Positions 33,312-43,043 of a DNA stretch of 64,000 nucleotides are shown in pieces. The DNA is from UBA5078 sp963977405. Lineage in GTDB: Bacteria > Pseudomonadota > Gammaproteobacteria > Pseudomonadales > Pseudohongiellaceae. How positions within the stretch are numbered: position 1 is the stretch's first letter; every line of letters starts with the position of its first letter. The notes below the pieces were generated by a model. The model did no database searches. It was not told where the DNA came from and saw nothing but the letters and a program-made list of their open reading frames with translations. The stretch lies in NCBI GenBank assembly GCA_963977405.1, contig CAXBOY010000006.1:1-64000 (forward strand), written 5' to 3'. Made by a program: the position numbers and the translations under genes.

Positions 33312-34178
33312 TTAGTGTGTTGAGGTTTGAATAGATCCGATACATTGGCCCATTTGCACCGTGTCTGCCGCGGCTAAATCGGTTTGTAGTTGCACCATGC
33401 CGGGGCCAAATACTGCTACAACGGTAGAGCCAAGCTTAAAACGGCCCATCTCCTCGCCCTTGCCGATTTGAACGGGGGGCACTTGCCCTTCGTAGTTGAC
33501 GTGGGTGCTGGATCCGCGGCCAGGACAAACCTGTCCAGCCCAGACCGTGTCAACACTCGCCACTATCATGGCGCCTACTAGCACTAAGGCCATCGGGCCG
33601 TGCTCAGTGTCGAAGAAACACACTACACGCTCGTTACGGGCAAACAGGCTATCTACGTTCTCACTAGTGAATTGATTGACCGAGAATAGTTTGCCGGGCA
33701 CATGGATCATGCGCGTTAAGGTGCCAGCAATCGGCATATGCACACGGTGGTAATCTTTTGGTGACAAGTAGACGGTGCAGAAACTGCCCTCTTGAAACTC
33801 TTCAGCCAATTCTGGGTCGCCACCTAATAAATTTACCAAGCTAAAATGCCGCCCTTTGGCTTGTAATAGTGTACCTTCAGCAATACTACCTAACTGGTTG
33901 ATTGCCCCATCGGCTGGGCTTACGACTGTCAACTCATCGCCAGCTAGGGGGCGCATTCCAGGCCGCAGTTCGCGAGTAAAGAAGTCGTTAAAACTTTTAA
34001 ACTTACTGACGTCGGAACATTTTGCTTCTTCTAGATTTACCTCATATCGCTTTGCGAACCAGCTTATAAATGGCGATTTCACGAAGCCCCAGCGGCATGC
34101 GGCAAGCGCACCAACTACTCTTGAGAGTGCGTGTTGAGGGGCAAGGTGTTGAAATATTAGGAATAATTTGCCTTTCAT
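33312..34178 (-). CDS. psd: Phosphatidylserine decarboxylase proenzyme
   Basis: Inner-membrane-associated enzyme that makes phosphatidylethanolamine. The 288-residue proenzyme cuts itself at LGST near the C-terminus (GRFKLGSTVVAVFGPG), turning the Ser into the pyruvoyl cofactor. Other motifs are FNDFFTRELRPGMRP, VSPADGAINQLG, YLSPKDYHRVHMPI (catalytic His) and VGAMIVASVD. Slightly shorter than the E. coli enzyme at both ends but complete in all motifs. Divergent from motA. Confidence 0.96.
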   Translation of the reverse strand: MKGKLFLIFQHLAPQHALSRVVGALAACRWGFVKSPFISWFAKRYEVNLEEAKCSDVSKFKSFNDFFTRELRPGMRPLAGDELTVVSPADGAINQLGSIAEGTLLQAKGRHFSLVNLLGGDPELAEEFQEGSFCTVYLSPKDYHRVHMPIAGTLTRMIHVPGKLFSVNQFTSENVDSLFARNERVVCFFDTEHGPMALVLVGAMIVASVDTVWAGQVCPGRGSSTHVNYEGQVPPVQIGKGEEMGRFKLGSTVVAVFGPGMVQLQTDLAAADTVQMGQCIGSIQTSTH

Positions 34179-34282
34179 ATGATCCGAATCAAAGTCACGT
34201 TACGTAAAGGAGGCACAGCTTAATCAAGCCTTAGAAGTGAAACAAGTTATAAGGCAAAATGGATATAATTACGCGCATGGAC

Positions 34283-34309
34283 TAATGATTTTCGCCTTTT
34301 GTCCGATCT
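34283..34309 (+). promoter_or_regulatory. Weak sigma-28-like promoter upstream of motA
   Basis: TAAT at 34283-34286, fifteen bases, then TCCGATCT at 34302-34309, against the flagellar consensus TAAA-N15-GCCGATAA. Five of eight match in the -10 part. It is tentative but well placed, 114 bases before motA. Confidence 0.3.
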
Positions 34310-34422
34310 ATATAGAAGTAGAACCATTCTAGAAACGGGGTAATGTCGCCCGCGTTTCCATCTTGCTGCGCCAATAGGCGCGAAAACTGGCCTCAAACAG
34401 CTGGTTTAAAGGAATCTATTCG

Positions 34423-35274
34423 ATGCTTTTTTTCATAGGTGTCATCGTAGTAATTGGTAGTGTGGCCGGCGGGTACATGCTCCATGGCGGAATTCTTATG
34501 CTGCTGTGGCAGCCAACAGAGGTCATTATCATCGTAGGCGCTGCCTTTGGTGCGTTCTTGATTGCCAACAGCATGCACTTGGTGGTGCACACGGGTAAAC
34601 AGTTGCCCAGTGCGATCTTCGGGTCGAATAAGAACTCTGCGCTCTATCTCGACCTACTAGGTCTGCTCTACGATATTTTCAACAAGGCGCGTCGCGAAGG
34701 CATGATGGCAGTCGAGGCCGACATCGAATCGCCGACTGACAGTGGTATTTTCACGCGCTACCCAAAACTGCTCAAAGACAAACGTATGGTGGAGTTTATC
34801 GCCGACAACCTGCGCATCCTCACTACCAGCAATCTTGCGCCTCATGAGATCGAGGCGATGATGGAGTCGGAGATTGAGACTCAGTTGCACGAATTGACAG
34901 AGCCTTCGCACGCCATTCACCGTATCGCAGACGGTTTACCGGGTTTCGGTATCGTGGCGGCGGTTTTGGGTATCGTGATCACGATGCAGAAACTCGGTGG
35001 CCCGCCCGAAGCATTGGGACAGTCTGTCGCGGCTGCACTGGTGGGCACCTTCCTCGGTATCTTCTTGGCCTATGGCTTTGTAGGCCCGATGAGTACGCGC
35101 CTGCAGTCGGTCGCTGAGGAGGACATTAAGATGTTCGAATGTGTGAAGGCGGCGATTGTTGCGACTTCCAACGGACTCCCACCGCAAATGGCGGTTGAGT
35201 TTGCCCGAAAAACTTTATTCTCTGCCGATCGACCAACCTTTTCCGAACTTGAGACACATGTCAGAAGTCGGTAG
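34423..35274 (+). CDS. motA: Flagellar stator protein MotA
   Basis: Inner membrane stator subunit with four helices which, with MotB, passes protons to turn the flagellum. 283 residues. The start follows AAAGGAA at 34408-34414. MLFFIGVIVVIGSVAGGYMLHGG and PTEVIIIVGAAFGAFLIANS are helices 1 and 2. The cytoplasmic loop holds the charged rotor-contact region (NKARREGMMAVEAD). DGLPGFGIVAAVLGIVITM and AALVGTFLGIFLAYGFVGPM are helices 3 and 4. Followed by motB after 43 bases; no other flagellar gene is in the window. Confidence 0.96.
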   Translation: MLFFIGVIVVIGSVAGGYMLHGGILMLLWQPTEVIIIVGAAFGAFLIANSMHLVVHTGKQLPSAIFGSNKNSALYLDLLGLLYDIFNKARREGMMAVEADIESPTDSGIFTRYPKLLKDKRMVEFIADNLRILTTSNLAPHEIEAMMESEIETQLHELTEPSHAIHRIADGLPGFGIVAAVLGIVITMQKLGGPPEALGQSVAAALVGTFLGIFLAYGFVGPMSTRLQSVAEEDIKMFECVKAAIVATSNGLPPQMAVEFARKTLFSADRPTFSELETHVRSR

Positions 35275-35317
35275 TGTCAATTTGTATCCTTTAAACGCCT
35301 AACGCTCTGAGCGCATT

Positions 35318-36259
35318 GTGGAAAAAACCGAACAGAATATCGTCATCAAGCGAGTCAAGAAGGTCGAAGGCGGCGCCCATGGCGGCGCGTGGAAAATCGC
35401 TTTCGCCGACTTCGCCCTGGCTCTCATGGCCTTTTTCTTGGTGCTATGGCTGATCGAGTCCACAACCAATCTTGAGAAAATGGCCATCGCTGGCTATTTC
35501 TCTGACCCGACTAATCTCGGCGCTGTGGGTGACGGCGGTACCCCCTATGTGTTGGATTTGCAGGGGCGTCCCCTCAATGTGAACAATCAGGGTTTGAATC
35601 TTTCCTTGGTGCGTCAGGATGAAGATCCTCTAGTCGATTCGGATCAAGAGATGGATAACCCAGAGTTCGTAGAGCTGGCACGTCTACGACAGATGGAGAC
35701 TCTGAACAATCTGCGTGGCGACGTTGAGGCTGAGATCAATCTCAATCAGCAGTTCGATTGGTTCCGCGATAGCGTGTCCTTCGAAGTAACCGAAGAAGGG
35801 CTCATGGTGCAGATTATCGATCGCGAAGGGAGGCCATTGTTCGACAACGGCCAGTCTAGGCTGCGGCCCTATGCGATGGAGATCCTGTGGGCGATGGGTC
35901 GCATCTTCGGTAATGTGCCGAATAAAGTAAGCGTGTTTGGACACACCGATGCCGCGCGGTTCAGTAGCGAAGATGGCTACAGTAATTGGGAGTTATCTTC
36001 CGATCGTGCGAACGCGGCTCGTCGAGCGCTTGTCGATGGCGGATTACATCCAGACCAAGTTGCACAGATTATCGGAATGGCGGACTCCGTGCCTCTAAAC
36101 ACTGAAGACCCGCTGGGGCCCATGAACAGGCGCATCGTTATCATGGTGTTGAATTCTGTGGCTCAATCCCGTGTTGATGCGCTATCCAACTCCGGACTTG
36201 CAGCGCCTACGCCAAGTGAGGAGATTATACCTCCTACACCTACTGTAGAGATATTCTAG
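35318..36259 (+). CDS. motB: Flagellar stator protein MotB
   Basis: Stator partner of MotA: 313 residues with one membrane helix and a periplasmic OmpA-like peptidoglycan-binding domain. GTG 35318 starts the protein. WKIAFADFALALMAFFLVLWLIE contains the proton-binding Asp31. A linker with the plug segment follows. The C-terminal domain shows FDNGQSRLRPYAMEILWAMG, VSVFGHTDAARFS and LSSDRANAARRALVDGG. The end is Pro/Thr-rich. Convergent with rsgA, four bases between stops. Confidence 0.96.
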   Translation: MEKTEQNIVIKRVKKVEGGAHGGAWKIAFADFALALMAFFLVLWLIESTTNLEKMAIAGYFSDPTNLGAVGDGGTPYVLDLQGRPLNVNNQGLNLSLVRQDEDPLVDSDQEMDNPEFVELARLRQMETLNNLRGDVEAEINLNQQFDWFRDSVSFEVTEEGLMVQIIDREGRPLFDNGQSRLRPYAMEILWAMGRIFGNVPNKVSVFGHTDAARFSSEDGYSNWELSSDRANAARRALVDGGLHPDQVAQIIGMADSVPLNTEDPLGPMNRRIVIMVLNSVAQSRVDALSNSGLAAPTPSEEIIPPTPTVEIF

Positions 36260-36263
36260 GCTA

Positions 36264-37292
36264 CTATTTGGCCTCGAGTGTGGAGAGGAGAAAGAAGTAA
36301 CTCGCTAGTCGCTCAGGGCTAATCCTGCCCTCTTCCACCGCTTGTTTCAGCGCGCAATCGGGTTCCTGTTGATGTTTGCAGTCGCGGAAGCGGCAGGCGC
36401 CACGAAATGGCGCGAACTCTACAAAACCATCGAACAACATCTGCGGATCTAGATTCCAGAGCCCAAATTCTCGTATTCCTGGAGAATCAATCAAGTCGCC
36501 GCTGCCAGGCAAGTGGTAGAGCCGCGCTGCAGTAGTGGTATGGGTGCCTTTGTCACGGCTTTGGGACATGCCACCCACGATAGCGCTATTCAGTGCATCA
36601 TCTTCGTCGCCACGCAGCGCGTTCACTAGTGATGACTTACCAACCCCAGACTGTCCAACAAATACTACTGTCTCCTCTTTCAGTGCCGCCTTTAGTGCGT
36701 CCACCCCTGCACCTTGCTTGCTGGATACCCTATGTATGTCATAGCCGATGTGCGTGTAATTGCTTAGCATCGCTTCGAGCTTTGCATCTCTTTCCGGATC
36801 GAGAAGATCGGTTTTATTGAGCACTAGGATAGGCCGTAGCTTCAAAAATGAGGCCATTACGAGGTAGCGGTCGATTAGATTGGCGAAGGCTTCTGGAAGT
36901 GGCGCGATAGTGATTGCGACAACACTGACATTGGCAGCAATTGGGCGGAGATTCGCCTGCTGATTGGGGCGAGCCATTAGTGAGCTACGCTCCTTTAGGG
37001 CGACTACGACGCCGCTAGTCTCCCCGTCGGCTTGCCAAATCACCCTGTCCCCAGTGGCTAGTGCTGGAAGGTTGGTGCGCTGAAAGCATCGATACACCTT
37101 GCCCGCACTCTCCTCAGAGGTACATTCGATCTCGAGTTGTTGACCGAAATGACAGATCACTAGGCCGGTAAGCTCTGGGCCTAAAGCCTCGGTGTCTCCC
37201 TCTTCTACTGGCTTACGTACGCCTCGCTCGCGCAAAGCTTGATTGCGGTCGATGCGCCCACGTTGTTGCTGGGTGAGCCTGCGTTTAGTCAT
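36264..37292 (-). CDS. rsgA: Ribosome small-subunit GTPase RsgA
   Basis: Circularly permuted GTPase that checks late maturation of the 30S subunit. 342 residues: an OB-fold domain (residues ~40-110), then the permuted GTPase with LVLNKTDLLDPERD (G4) before GQSGVGKSSLVNAL (G1), RDKGTHTTTAA (G2) and DSPGIREFG (G3). The C-terminal zinc knuckle is CRFRDCKHQQEPDC. Neighbour of orn on the opposite strand, as in E. coli. Confidence 0.96.
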   Translation of the reverse strand: MTKRRLTQQQRGRIDRNQALRERGVRKPVEEGDTEALGPELTGLVICHFGQQLEIECTSEESAGKVYRCFQRTNLPALATGDRVIWQADGETSGVVVALKERSSLMARPNQQANLRPIAANVSVVAITIAPLPEAFANLIDRYLVMASFLKLRPILVLNKTDLLDPERDAKLEAMLSNYTHIGYDIHRVSSKQGAGVDALKAALKEETVVFVGQSGVGKSSLVNALRGDEDDALNSAIVGGMSQSRDKGTHTTTAARLYHLPGSGDLIDSPGIREFGLWNLDPQMLFDGFVEFAPFRGACRFRDCKHQQEPDCALKQAVEEGRISPERLASYFFLLSTLEAK

Positions 37293-37467
37293 ATAGGTGT
37301 CGGTCCTTGGGGCGGGGTAGTCCCCGGCGCTTTATGTCGCGCAGTGTACAGCAAAAGGCCGAGAGACGGGGACTGCCGCGAGTCTGCGGCTCTGATACAA
37401 TCGCGTATTTACAGCATCGAGATCGCATCACTGATGCATGTACTCGCGCAAAGTCCTGGAGTAGCTC

Positions 37468-38019
37468 ATGACAGAATTAGACAAAAAGAACACACTGATT
37501 TGGATCGACCTTGAAATGACAGGACTGGTGCCAGAGACCGATCGCATCATCGAGATCGCCACGTTAGTAACCGACGCAAATCTCAACTATATAGCGCAAG
37601 GTCCGGTAATCGCAGTAAAACAGTCCGATGACGCTTTGGCTGGCATGGACGAGTGGAATCAGCGTACCCACGGTAACTCTGGGTTGATTGAGCGTGTACG
37701 CAATAGCCTATTCGATGATAGGCAAGCGGAGTCCGCGACTCTCGAGTTCTTGCGTGAATACTCCGCGCAAGGCGCTTCACCAATGTGTGGTAACAGCATC
37801 TGTCAGGACCGCCGTTTTCTCGCGCGCTATATGCCAGAGTTAGAGGCGTTCTTTCACTACCGTAATCTAGACGTAAGTACTCTGAAAGAGCTCGCGAAGC
37901 GTTGGTCTCCTGAAGTATTAAACTCCTTGAAAAAACGCGCAACGCATCAAGCAATGGACGATATTAAGGATTCGATTGCAGAGTTGCAGCATTACCGAGA
38001 GCATTTCATCAAGGCCTAG
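37468..38019 (+). CDS. orn: Oligoribonuclease
   Basis: DEDDh 3'-5' exonuclease that degrades 2-5 base RNAs and pGpG, and so completes c-di-GMP breakdown. 183 residues. WIDLEMTGL carries the first Asp and Glu; GNSICQDRRFLARYMP the third acidic residue; THQAMDDIKDSI the His and last Asp. Divergent from rsgA, and its stop overlaps that of queG in CTAG (38016-38019). Confidence 0.97.
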   Translation: MTELDKKNTLIWIDLEMTGLVPETDRIIEIATLVTDANLNYIAQGPVIAVKQSDDALAGMDEWNQRTHGNSGLIERVRNSLFDDRQAESATLEFLREYSAQGASPMCGNSICQDRRFLARYMPELEAFFHYRNLDVSTLKELAKRWSPEVLNSLKKRATHQAMDDIKDSIAELQHYREHFIKA

Positions 38020-39077
38020 CAATTTGCATCTCTATGTCGCCCAAGTGCCCACTCCACATGTTCGCGAACAAGTGGAGATGGGTGTGAGCGTCGGCCATTC
38101 AGAGCAGCAATAATCGCATCGCTGCTTGGGGCATTGCCTAGGGCTACTGCTAGGTTGCGCAGCCAACATTCATAGCCGATGCGGCGAATCGCGGAGCCTT
38201 CGGTTAGGCGTAGAAACTCCTCTTCGTTCCAGGCGAACAATTTCAGCAAGTCAGCATCATCCAAGCCGTGCCTTGGTGCGAAATCTTCCTCAGTACTTAG
38301 TCGTGTGAACTTATTCCAAGGGCAAATTATCTGACAGTCATCGCAACCGAAAATTCTGTTGCCCATCAAGGGGCGTAGTTCAACAGGGATCGATGTGCGT
38401 AGTTCGATGGTCAGGTAAGAAATACAACGGCGCGCGTCTAACACATTAGGCGCAACAAATGCTTTAGTAGGACAGATATCGATACAGGCATTGCAAGAGC
38501 CGCAATGCGCACCAGTTGGCGCGTCTATCGGTAGTGGCAGATCAGTGAAGAGTTCGGCGAGGAAGAACCATGAGCCTGCCTTGCGATTGATCAGCATCGT
38601 GTTCTTGCCAATCCACCCCATGCCAGACTTCTCTGCGAGAGCGCGCTCTAGTACCGGTGCGCTATCGACAAAGGCTCTATAGCCGAAAGGTCCTATAGCC
38701 TCGCTAACTCTATCGGCAAGTCTCTGCAGTCGCTTACGAATAAGCTTGTGATAGTCACGCCCGCGCGCATAGCGAGAAATATAGGCTTTATCAGGGGTTT
38801 TCAGCTCGGCCAGAGAGTTGGTGCTAGTGAGCGCATAATCCATGCGTACGCATATTGCCCGTAGGGTATCGGGTACCAAAGCCTCTGGATCTAGGCGCAA
38901 TTGGGCATGGCGCTGCATATACTCCATGTCGCCATGGTAGTGATTGTCTAACCAACTCTGCAGATGTGGACCATAGGCGCTCATGTCGATATCGGCAATA
39001 GTAACTTGCGCAAAGCCTAGCTCTAAGCCCCAGGCTTTGATGTCCTGAGCTAAGGTCTCTAACTCGCACTGCGTCAT
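38016..39077 (-). CDS. queG: Epoxyqueuosine reductase QueG
   Basis: Cobalamin and iron-sulfur enzyme that makes queuosine in tRNA from epoxyqueuosine. ATG 39077 is preferred (353 residues, family-like start TQCELETLAQDIKAWGLELGFAQ). The frame continues to ATG 39131, which would overlap the upstream aminotransferase. Two cluster motifs are present: CGSCNACIDICPTKAF and CDDCQIICPWN. DYALTSTN and YARGRDYHKLIRKRL belong to the cobalamin domain. Located 10 bases behind the aminotransferase gene, probably cotranscribed. Confidence 0.93.
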   Translation of the reverse strand: MTQCELETLAQDIKAWGLELGFAQVTIADIDMSAYGPHLQSWLDNHYHGDMEYMQRHAQLRLDPEALVPDTLRAICVRMDYALTSTNSLAELKTPDKAYISRYARGRDYHKLIRKRLQRLADRVSEAIGPFGYRAFVDSAPVLERALAEKSGMGWIGKNTMLINRKAGSWFFLAELFTDLPLPIDAPTGAHCGSCNACIDICPTKAFVAPNVLDARRCISYLTIELRTSIPVELRPLMGNRIFGCDDCQIICPWNKFTRLSTEEDFAPRHGLDDADLLKLFAWNEEEFLRLTEGSAIRRIGYECWLRNLAVALGNAPSSDAIIAALNGRRSHPSPLVREHVEWALGRHRDANC

Positions 39078-39087
39078 AGGGGGCTCG

Positions 39088-40227
39088 TTATAATGCGCAT
39101 AAAATTTTTGCGGCCGCTTCCAGAGTTGCATCGTCTTTGCAGAAGCAAAAACGAATTAATGTGCTATTAGGCGCTTTTTCGTAGAATGGAGAGAGGGGTA
39201 TTGCCGCTACTCCTTTTTTCTGCGTTAGTTGTGTTACGAACTCCATGTCACTTGCGTCGCTCAAGGCGCTATAATCTACTAGTTGAAAATAGGTGCCGCG
39301 AGACGGTTTAAGTACAAAGCGAGATTCCGCTAGCAGTCGGCAAAAAGTATCGCGCTTCTCTTGATAGAAAAGAGGCAGTTCGGTGGCGTGCTGCGGACAC
39401 TCGCGCATGAAATCGGCTATGGCATACTGAATGAAGCTAGGCGAAGTGAACGTGACGAATTGGTGTACCTTGCGAAACTCGCGCGTCAATGACGGTGGCG
39501 CAACGCAGTACGCTAGCTTCCAACCGGTAGCGTGATAAGTCTTACCGAAGGAGAACACGGCGAAGCTACGTTGCCGCAACTCCTCGTGGCGCAAGACACT
39601 TTCATGGGCTCCTTCATCAAACACCATATGTTCGTAGACTTCATCGGAGAGCACATAGATATCTGTATCGCGCGTGATCTGCGCTAGTGTATCGATATCG
39701 GCTTTGCTTAGTACCGCACCGCTGGGGTTGTGAGGGGTATTGATGATTATAAGCCGCGTACGATTGGTGATGCAGGTGCGCACGCGATCCCAGTCGATGC
39801 TGAAATCGGGCAACTGCAATGGTATATGAATCGCCTTCGCGCCCGCTAAACTTATCGCGGGGTCGTAGGAGTCGTAGGCAGGATCGAAGACAATCACTTC
39901 GTCGCCGTTGCTTACGGTCGCATGGATCGCATCAAACAACGCCTCTGTGGCACCTGAAGTTACGGTTACCTCCTGATCCATGTCTGCACTAAAGCCGTAT
40001 AGGTTTTGAACTTTACGGGCGATCTGTTCGCGAAGAGCTGGAATGCCCGTCATAGGCGGGTATTGGTTCTTGCGATCATTCAAGTAATGGGCGACTAGTT
40101 CGCGCAAACGCGCCGGGCAATCGAAATCGGGGAAGCCCTGCGAGAGGTTGATGGCGCCATACTCCTGAGCCATCGTCGACATCACAGTGAAGATGGTGGT
40201 GCCAATATTAGGAAGTTTACTTCGCAA
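39088..40227 (-). CDS. PLP-dependent class I/II aminotransferase (YbdL-like)
   Basis: Fold-type I PLP enzyme of 379 residues. INLSQGFPDFDCPARLRE and YPPMTGIPALREQIARK are typical of the methionine/kynurenine aminotransferase branch. VTSGATEALFDAI, NTPHNPSGAVL, LSDEVYEHMVFD and the PLP lysine in SFGKTYHATGWKLAY follow. The closest described relative from memory is E. coli YbdL, a methionine aminotransferase, but carbon-sulfur lyase activity is common in this group. It is divergent from ovoA (200 bases apart), and the second ovothiol step needs a PLP sulfoxide lyase (OvoB). That link is an inference. Confidence 0.85.
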   Translation of the reverse strand: MRSKLPNIGTTIFTVMSTMAQEYGAINLSQGFPDFDCPARLRELVAHYLNDRKNQYPPMTGIPALREQIARKVQNLYGFSADMDQEVTVTSGATEALFDAIHATVSNGDEVIVFDPAYDSYDPAISLAGAKAIHIPLQLPDFSIDWDRVRTCITNRTRLIIINTPHNPSGAVLSKADIDTLAQITRDTDIYVLSDEVYEHMVFDEGAHESVLRHEELRQRSFAVFSFGKTYHATGWKLAYCVAPPSLTREFRKVHQFVTFTSPSFIQYAIADFMRECPQHATELPLFYQEKRDTFCRLLAESRFVLKPSRGTYFQLVDYSALSDASDMEFVTQLTQKKGVAAIPLSPFYEKAPNSTLIRFCFCKDDATLEAAAKILCAL

Positions 40228-40427
40228 AATGTCGCCTCATATAGGATGCGTGCTGCACAAGCCTCGCTTGAAGAACAAGCTGAGCTTTAGATTGGCCAGT
40301 TTACCCGAACCTAGTCCCAACTCAACCTGCAGCGACGGAACCTAATGTATAGGTACTAGGGTTTTTGTAACGAAGAAGGGTCATAATAGTCTCTATCGGA
40401 CCCAAACCAACACTCATCAATAGTGCG

Positions 40428-42776
40428 ATGGATCTCATGAAAAAAATTATTAGTAAGAATAAGCAAAAACTAACAGAAGAAGCGGATGCAACAGTAATTC
40501 AGATGGCACGTTTAGCTCCGAAGCCCACTTCTTCCTTGCGCTTACTGCAGTTGGACGCGGGTCGGCAGGCTTTCCTGCACTATTTCGAGAACACTTGGGG
40601 CCTAACTGAGAGCCTATTCTCCGCGCTCAGGAGTGAAGAGGCCTATTTCCTTCGGCCCTATCACAAGACACGACATCCGCTGATTTTCTATTACGCGCAT
40701 CCTGTCACTTTCTACGTAAATAAACTGCTCGTGGCGGGACTAATCGACGCGCCTATCAATCAGCATTTCGAAGTGCTATTTGAAACAGGTGTCGATGAAA
40801 TGAGCTGGGATGATTTGCATGAGGGCGACCAGATGTTATGGCCGTCACTTGACGAGGTGGTCGAGTATCGCAAGACCGTATATGCACTAGTGCGAGATCT
40901 GATCAAGAATCACCCTGCCTTCGATGCCCCAATCACAATGGACAGCCCGGCTTGGGCAATGGCGATGTGCTTCGAACATGAGCGTATTCATCTCGAAACA
41001 TCCAGTGTTCTAATGCGGGAGTTACCTCCTCAGCATTTGAAAACACCTGAGAACTGGCCGCGTGTTCTGCTCAGTGAGAAACCACAGCCAAACACATCGC
41101 CGGTTCCCGATACGCATTATCCTGCCAATAACCCAATGGTGTCGGTAATGGAGAAGTCCGTCCGACTCGGTAAGCCGCGCGCATGGCCTAGCTTCGGCTG
41201 GGACAATGAGTATGGTGAGGAAAATCGCCAAGTTGCAGCCTTTAAGGCGAGTCAGCGCCTTATAAGCAATGGTGAATATTATGAGTTTGTATCTAGTGGT
41301 GGCTATCTAAACGATAGCTACTGGAGCGAAGACGGTTTAGCTTGGCGTCGTTTCCGCAATACCCGTTGGCCGACTTTCTGGGTTCAAGATGGCCCAGTGG
41401 GATCTCATCGTTTTAAATTGCGTACGACCTTCAGCGTCGAGGAAATGCAGTGGGACTGGCCAGTGGTGGCGAACCACTACGAAGCAAAAGCCTATTGTGC
41501 GTGGCGCAGCGAGCGCGATGCTGTCAACGTGCCTTATCGCCTACTTCAAGAGAAGGAACACTTGGCTATCAGAGAGCCAGCACTACAAGACGCAGGCCAA
41601 TGGCAGGCAGATAAGCCTGAGCTCCTCAAACTTGACCGCGTAATGGCTGATGAGGCGGAGCTGGCAAGTGCTTACGAGGTTAACAACAATCTGCATTTCG
41701 GTAGTGAAAGCCCAGTTGATCGCTTCGCACCTAATAGCCTTGGCTTTAATGACGTCTTTGGAAATGTCTGGCAATGGTGTGAAGATACCTTCCACCCTTT
41801 ACCAGACTTCAGAATCCATCCCTACTACGTCGATTTCAGCACCCCTTGCTTCGATGATCAGCACCATATGATACTCGGTGGATCGTTTATTAGTACCGGC
41901 GACGAGGCGAGTATATGGGCAAGGTTCCATTTCCGCCCTCACTTCTTCCAGCACGCCGGTTTTCGCATCGTACAAAGCGAAGAGACGCTGTTAGAGAAAA
42001 AGGATCGTTACGAAACCGATGCCCTTCTAAATCAATATATGCTTTTCCACTACGGAAGCGCACAAGAGAATCAGGATACTGAAATAAGTAAACGTGTCGG
42101 GCACCCGCAAGTGGATGCGTTCATTCCAGCCACGGTTGAGCTAGTGAACCGTTTTGCATCCGGCAGGGGCAAAGTGCTCGATTTGGGCTGTGCAGTTGGC
42201 CGGGCGAGTTTCGACCTAAGTAAGACCTTCAAGGAAGTCATCGGACTAGATTACAGCCAGGCATTTATTGATGCCGCGAAGCGTATGCAAGAATTGGGTC
42301 GAGTCGATTACGTGCGCCATGAGAGTGGGCGTTTCAACAGCACGCTAAGCGCAAGTCTAGAAGATAGTGTTGACCCTAAGCGTGTGTCGTTCGTTCGCGG
42401 TGATGCAGCTGAGCTTCGGGCGACAGATCTCGCCGCAAATGGACAAATGAGCGGATTCGATGCAGCACTCTTGAGCAATCTTCTCTGTCGCCTACCTGAT
42501 CCAGCAGTTTGCCTGCGTCAGTTTGTAGAGGACGAGAGCCTATTGAATCCAGGTGGCGTGCTAGTAATCGTTTCCCCCAATAGTTGGATGGCACAGTACA
42601 CCGCCGAGGAAAACTTCCTAGATGGCGAAAGCAACGAGGTTGCTTTGGCCAAAATAGGCGTCATTCTCGAGGGTTTCGAGCTATTACACGAGGGCGATCT
42701 ACCTTTCATGATTCGCGAGCATCGTCGCAAGTATGAGTATGTGGTAAGTCAAGTATCGGTTTGGCGAAAGCGATAA
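40428..42776 (+). CDS. ovoA: 5-histidylcysteine sulfoxide synthase OvoA (ovothiol biosynthesis)
   Basis: Non-haem iron enzyme that joins cysteine to C5 of histidine with oxygen, the first step to ovothiol A, a redox-active thiohistidine. 782 residues in three parts. A DinB-like N-terminal domain carries the iron motif HERIHLE, His184, His188 and Glu190 (HxxxHxE). A formylglycine-synthase-like domain covers ~240-505 (SNGEYYEFVSSGGYLN, GNVWQWCEDTFHPLP, LGGSFISTGDEASIWARFHFRPHFFQHAGFR). A SAM methyltransferase domain covers ~540-780 (VLDLGCAVGRASFDLSK), which N-methylates the imidazole in full-length OvoA. The start may be ATG 40428 or 40437; no good ribosome site is seen. EgtB is the alternative, but the fused methyltransferase favours OvoA. 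Confidence 0.93.
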   Translation: MDLMKKIISKNKQKLTEEADATVIQMARLAPKPTSSLRLLQLDAGRQAFLHYFENTWGLTESLFSALRSEEAYFLRPYHKTRHPLIFYYAHPVTFYVNKLLVAGLIDAPINQHFEVLFETGVDEMSWDDLHEGDQMLWPSLDEVVEYRKTVYALVRDLIKNHPAFDAPITMDSPAWAMAMCFEHERIHLETSSVLMRELPPQHLKTPENWPRVLLSEKPQPNTSPVPDTHYPANNPMVSVMEKSVRLGKPRAWPSFGWDNEYGEENRQVAAFKASQRLISNGEYYEFVSSGGYLNDSYWSEDGLAWRRFRNTRWPTFWVQDGPVGSHRFKLRTTFSVEEMQWDWPVVANHYEAKAYCAWRSERDAVNVPYRLLQEKEHLAIREPALQDAGQWQADKPELLKLDRVMADEAELASAYEVNNNLHFGSESPVDRFAPNSLGFNDVFGNVWQWCEDTFHPLPDFRIHPYYVDFSTPCFDDQHHMILGGSFISTGDEASIWARFHFRPHFFQHAGFRIVQSEETLLEKKDRYETDALLNQYMLFHYGSAQENQDTEISKRVGHPQVDAFIPATVELVNRFASGRGKVLDLGCAVGRASFDLSKTFKEVIGLDYSQAFIDAAKRMQELGRVDYVRHESGRFNSTLSASLEDSVDPKRVSFVRGDAAELRATDLAANGQMSGFDAALLSNLLCRLPDPAVCLRQFVEDESLLNPGGVLVIVSPNSWMAQYTAEENFLDGESNEVALAKIGVILEGFELLHEGDLPFMIREHRRKYEYVVSQVSVWRKR

Positions 42777-43043
42777 GCATTCCACAAAGCCTTAGGCCAA
42801 CGCTAAAAAAGACTTAGCCTTGCGTGACACTACGAATGCCAGCTTTGTGCTGGCATTAGTTGTGCTAGACAATAACTCCTCCGAGACCTCCCTCCTTATG
42901 TTGTGGCCATTAATCCCAGGCGGCATCCTACAGTGATCGCTCATCATCAAAGACCAAAACTATGCTAATCTTGCGCTCCGCAAACGCAGCGTCAATGACG
43001 CTGTGTCTGTGACAACGAAAGCGCAATAGAAGAGGCGGTATTA

